From NCBI GenBank assembly GCA_035293765.1, contig DATGMF010000065.1, forward strand, positions 1 to 64,000: a stretch of 64,000 bases of DNA, in the 5' to 3' direction. This DNA is from DASRHT01 sp035293765. Lineage in GTDB: Bacteria > Chloroflexota > Ktedonobacteria > Ktedonobacterales > Ktedonobacteraceae. This document shows, piece after piece, positions 62,942 to 64,000 of the stretch. The notes under the pieces are model-generated. The model had not been told where the DNA came from and ran no database searches. It worked only from the letters and a program-made list of their open reading frames with translations. The translations under genes and the position numbers were made by a program. Each line of letters starts with the position of its first letter. Position 1 is the first letter of the stretch.

Positions 62942-63742
62942 TCAACGGCCCTGGAACGCTCCCTGGCGCTTCTCGACGTAGGCGGCGAGGCCCTCTTTGG
63001 CGTCTTCGCCCTGGAAGCAGAGCTGCTGGAGTTCGCGCTCAAGGGCGAGGGCTTCGGAGAAGGCGATTTCGGAGCCAGACTGCACAGAGCGTTTGATGCG
63101 CCCGACGGTCTTGGAGGCGCGATTGGGCGGGCAGAATGTCCGGGCGTAGTCCATGACCTTCTCCCAGAAACCCTCCGATTCGTAAATGTAGTTGATCAGG
63201 CCAAGCTCCTGCGCCTCTTCAAAGGTCATCAGCTTGCCCTCGGTCATCAGTTCGATGGCCTTGTTTTTGGGTAGCGCGCGTGCCATACGCTGCGTGCCGC
63301 CTGTACCGGGGAGCACGCCGAGATTGATCTCCGGCAGCCCGACGCGACCGGCGTTGCGGCGCGCGATACGGATATCACAGGCCAGCGCGATCTCCAGGCC
63401 GCCGCCGACGGTGTGACCGTTTAGCGCGGCAATTACCAGCTTGGGCGTCTGCTCAAGACGCGTCAGAGTCTCGTTGGCGTGGAGGCAAAAATAATATTTG
63501 AAGGTCGGAGTTACGGCATTGAGCATGCTGATCTCGGCGCCCGCGCAGAAGAATTTTTCGCCCGCGCCACGAACGACGATCACATGGACATTCTCGTCGA
63601 AGCGAGCCTGCAATATGGCGTCATCCAACTGGCGCATCATCTCATAGCTGTACGTATTGGCGGGGGCATTGGTAAGCTCGATGACGGCAATCCCCTCGGT
63701 TACACTGTAATTTACCAGCGTGCGTTCTGTTGTCGTAGTCAC
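62942..63742 (-). CDS. Enoyl-CoA hydratase, possibly of phenylacetate catabolism
   Basis: The 266-residue crotonase has the oxyanion-hole segments KFFCAGAEISML and NGHTVGGGLEIALACD, and catalytic glutamates in the GLPEINLGVLPGTGGTQ loop. Length and the C-terminal helical region are complete. GTG 63742 overlaps the stop of the upstream PaaD-type gene (GTGA), so both belong to one operon. This neighbour suggests a PaaF/PaaG-like role in phenylacetyl-CoA degradation, although generic fatty acid oxidation cannot be excluded. Confidence 0.9.
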   Translation of the reverse strand: MTTTTERTLVNYSVTEGIAVIELTNAPANTYSYEMMRQLDDAILQARFDENVHVIVVRGAGEKFFCAGAEISMLNAVTPTFKYYFCLHANETLTRLEQTPKLVIAALNGHTVGGGLEIALACDIRIARRNAGRVGLPEINLGVLPGTGGTQRMARALPKNKAIELMTEGKLMTFEEAQELGLINYIYESEGFWEKVMDYARTFCPPNRASKTVGRIKRSVQSGSEIAFSEALALERELQQLCFQGEDAKEGLAAYVEKRQGAFQGR

Positions 63743-63960
63743 GGTTGATCTTCCTTTCGTGCTGCGTAGTCTATCAACACGTCATCATCCTTGACGCGTT
63801 CAAAAGGTGTACGGCAGGCGTTGCAATAATATTGCACGGTCAACAGTTGCTGACCGAACAAAGAGAAGAATTCGGTATCGGTGGAACGGCAGTAAGGACA
63901 GGCGACCTGCGTCTCCCTTTCCCCGCTCTGCGGCCCATTGGTATTATATCCCATCGCCAT
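63739..63960 (-). CDS. PaaD-type zinc ribbon protein, possibly incomplete
   Basis: The C-terminal half, CPYCRSTDTEFFSLFGQQLL then YYCNACRTPFERVKDD, matches the zinc beta ribbon at the end of PaaD, a maturation protein of the phenylacetyl-CoA epoxidase PaaABCE. ATG 63960 gives 73 residues; the frame stays open to the window edge, so a longer protein is possible. The DUF59-like N-terminal domain of full PaaD is not in the visible part. The gene is translationally coupled to the crotonase gene downstream. Confidence 0.65.
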   Translation of the reverse strand: MAMGYNTNGPQSGERETQVACPYCRSTDTEFFSLFGQQLLTVQYYCNACRTPFERVKDDDVLIDYAARKEDQP

Positions 63961-64000
63961 ACGGATCACCCAAGCCTTCGCCCCGTCACATCCCACTGCG

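Overview
The window is a 64 kb stretch of bacterial chromosome that is mostly GC-rich. The gene repertoire (F420-type oxidoreductases, several membrane Ser/Thr kinases, DUF4012, FmdB, GH172, a Ski2-type helicase and short GTAGGGACC intergenic repeats) suggests a Ktedonobacteria-like Chloroflexota. That placement is inferred from gene style, not from a marker search. I saw no tRNA, rRNA or CRISPR array.

Layout. 1-1858: a leftward run of five tightly coupled small genes of unknown function, cut by the window edge, with an 11-bp inverted repeat upstream. 2154-2955: a small excisionase-type HTH ORF overlapping a TetR-type regulator in another frame, possibly one frameshifted gene. 3027-8353: a leftward cluster of two paralogous membrane Ser/Thr kinases with similar ectodomains plus two small membrane proteins. 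8680-16996: leftward housekeeping genes (Ski2-like helicase, threonine dehydratase-like enzyme, DUF4177, histidine kinase, FmdB, UvrC). 17135-18250: a GH172-family protein.

18251-30247 is the main accessory region. A promoter and a long hairpin-rich leader precede a 2612-residue Rhs/YD-repeat polymorphic toxin with a Hint peptidase module and an unassigned C-terminal toxin. Base composition becomes AT-rich from the toxin tip onward. About 3 kb of small unassigned genes follow, including the immunity candidate directly behind the toxin and a broken immunity-like fragment.

30521-45562 holds selB, a PASTA kinase, minCDE with a very strong terminator, two VOC/F420-type enzymes, a fumarylacetoacetase-family protein, aroE, a NUDIX hydrolase, an MBL hydrolase and an ABC1-family kinase. 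45714-56499 holds an M1 aminopeptidase with HEAT repeats, a DUF4012 membrane protein with a transposase-like HTH at its N terminus, an R2lox oxidase, a sugar isomerase family protein, an M48 protease and an LLM oxidoreductase. 56859-64000 holds a Na+/H+ antiporter, a chagasin-like lipoprotein, a PstS-like lipoprotein overlapping a HAMP membrane protein, a solitary HicB, two enoyl-CoA hydratases and a PaaD-type zinc ribbon. The last two suggest a phenylacetate pathway continuing past the right edge.

Short repeat families are scattered between genes. In at least three places a repeat edge supplies the TAG stop codon of the adjacent gene, and one repeat copy is split by a 67-bp MITE-like insertion.
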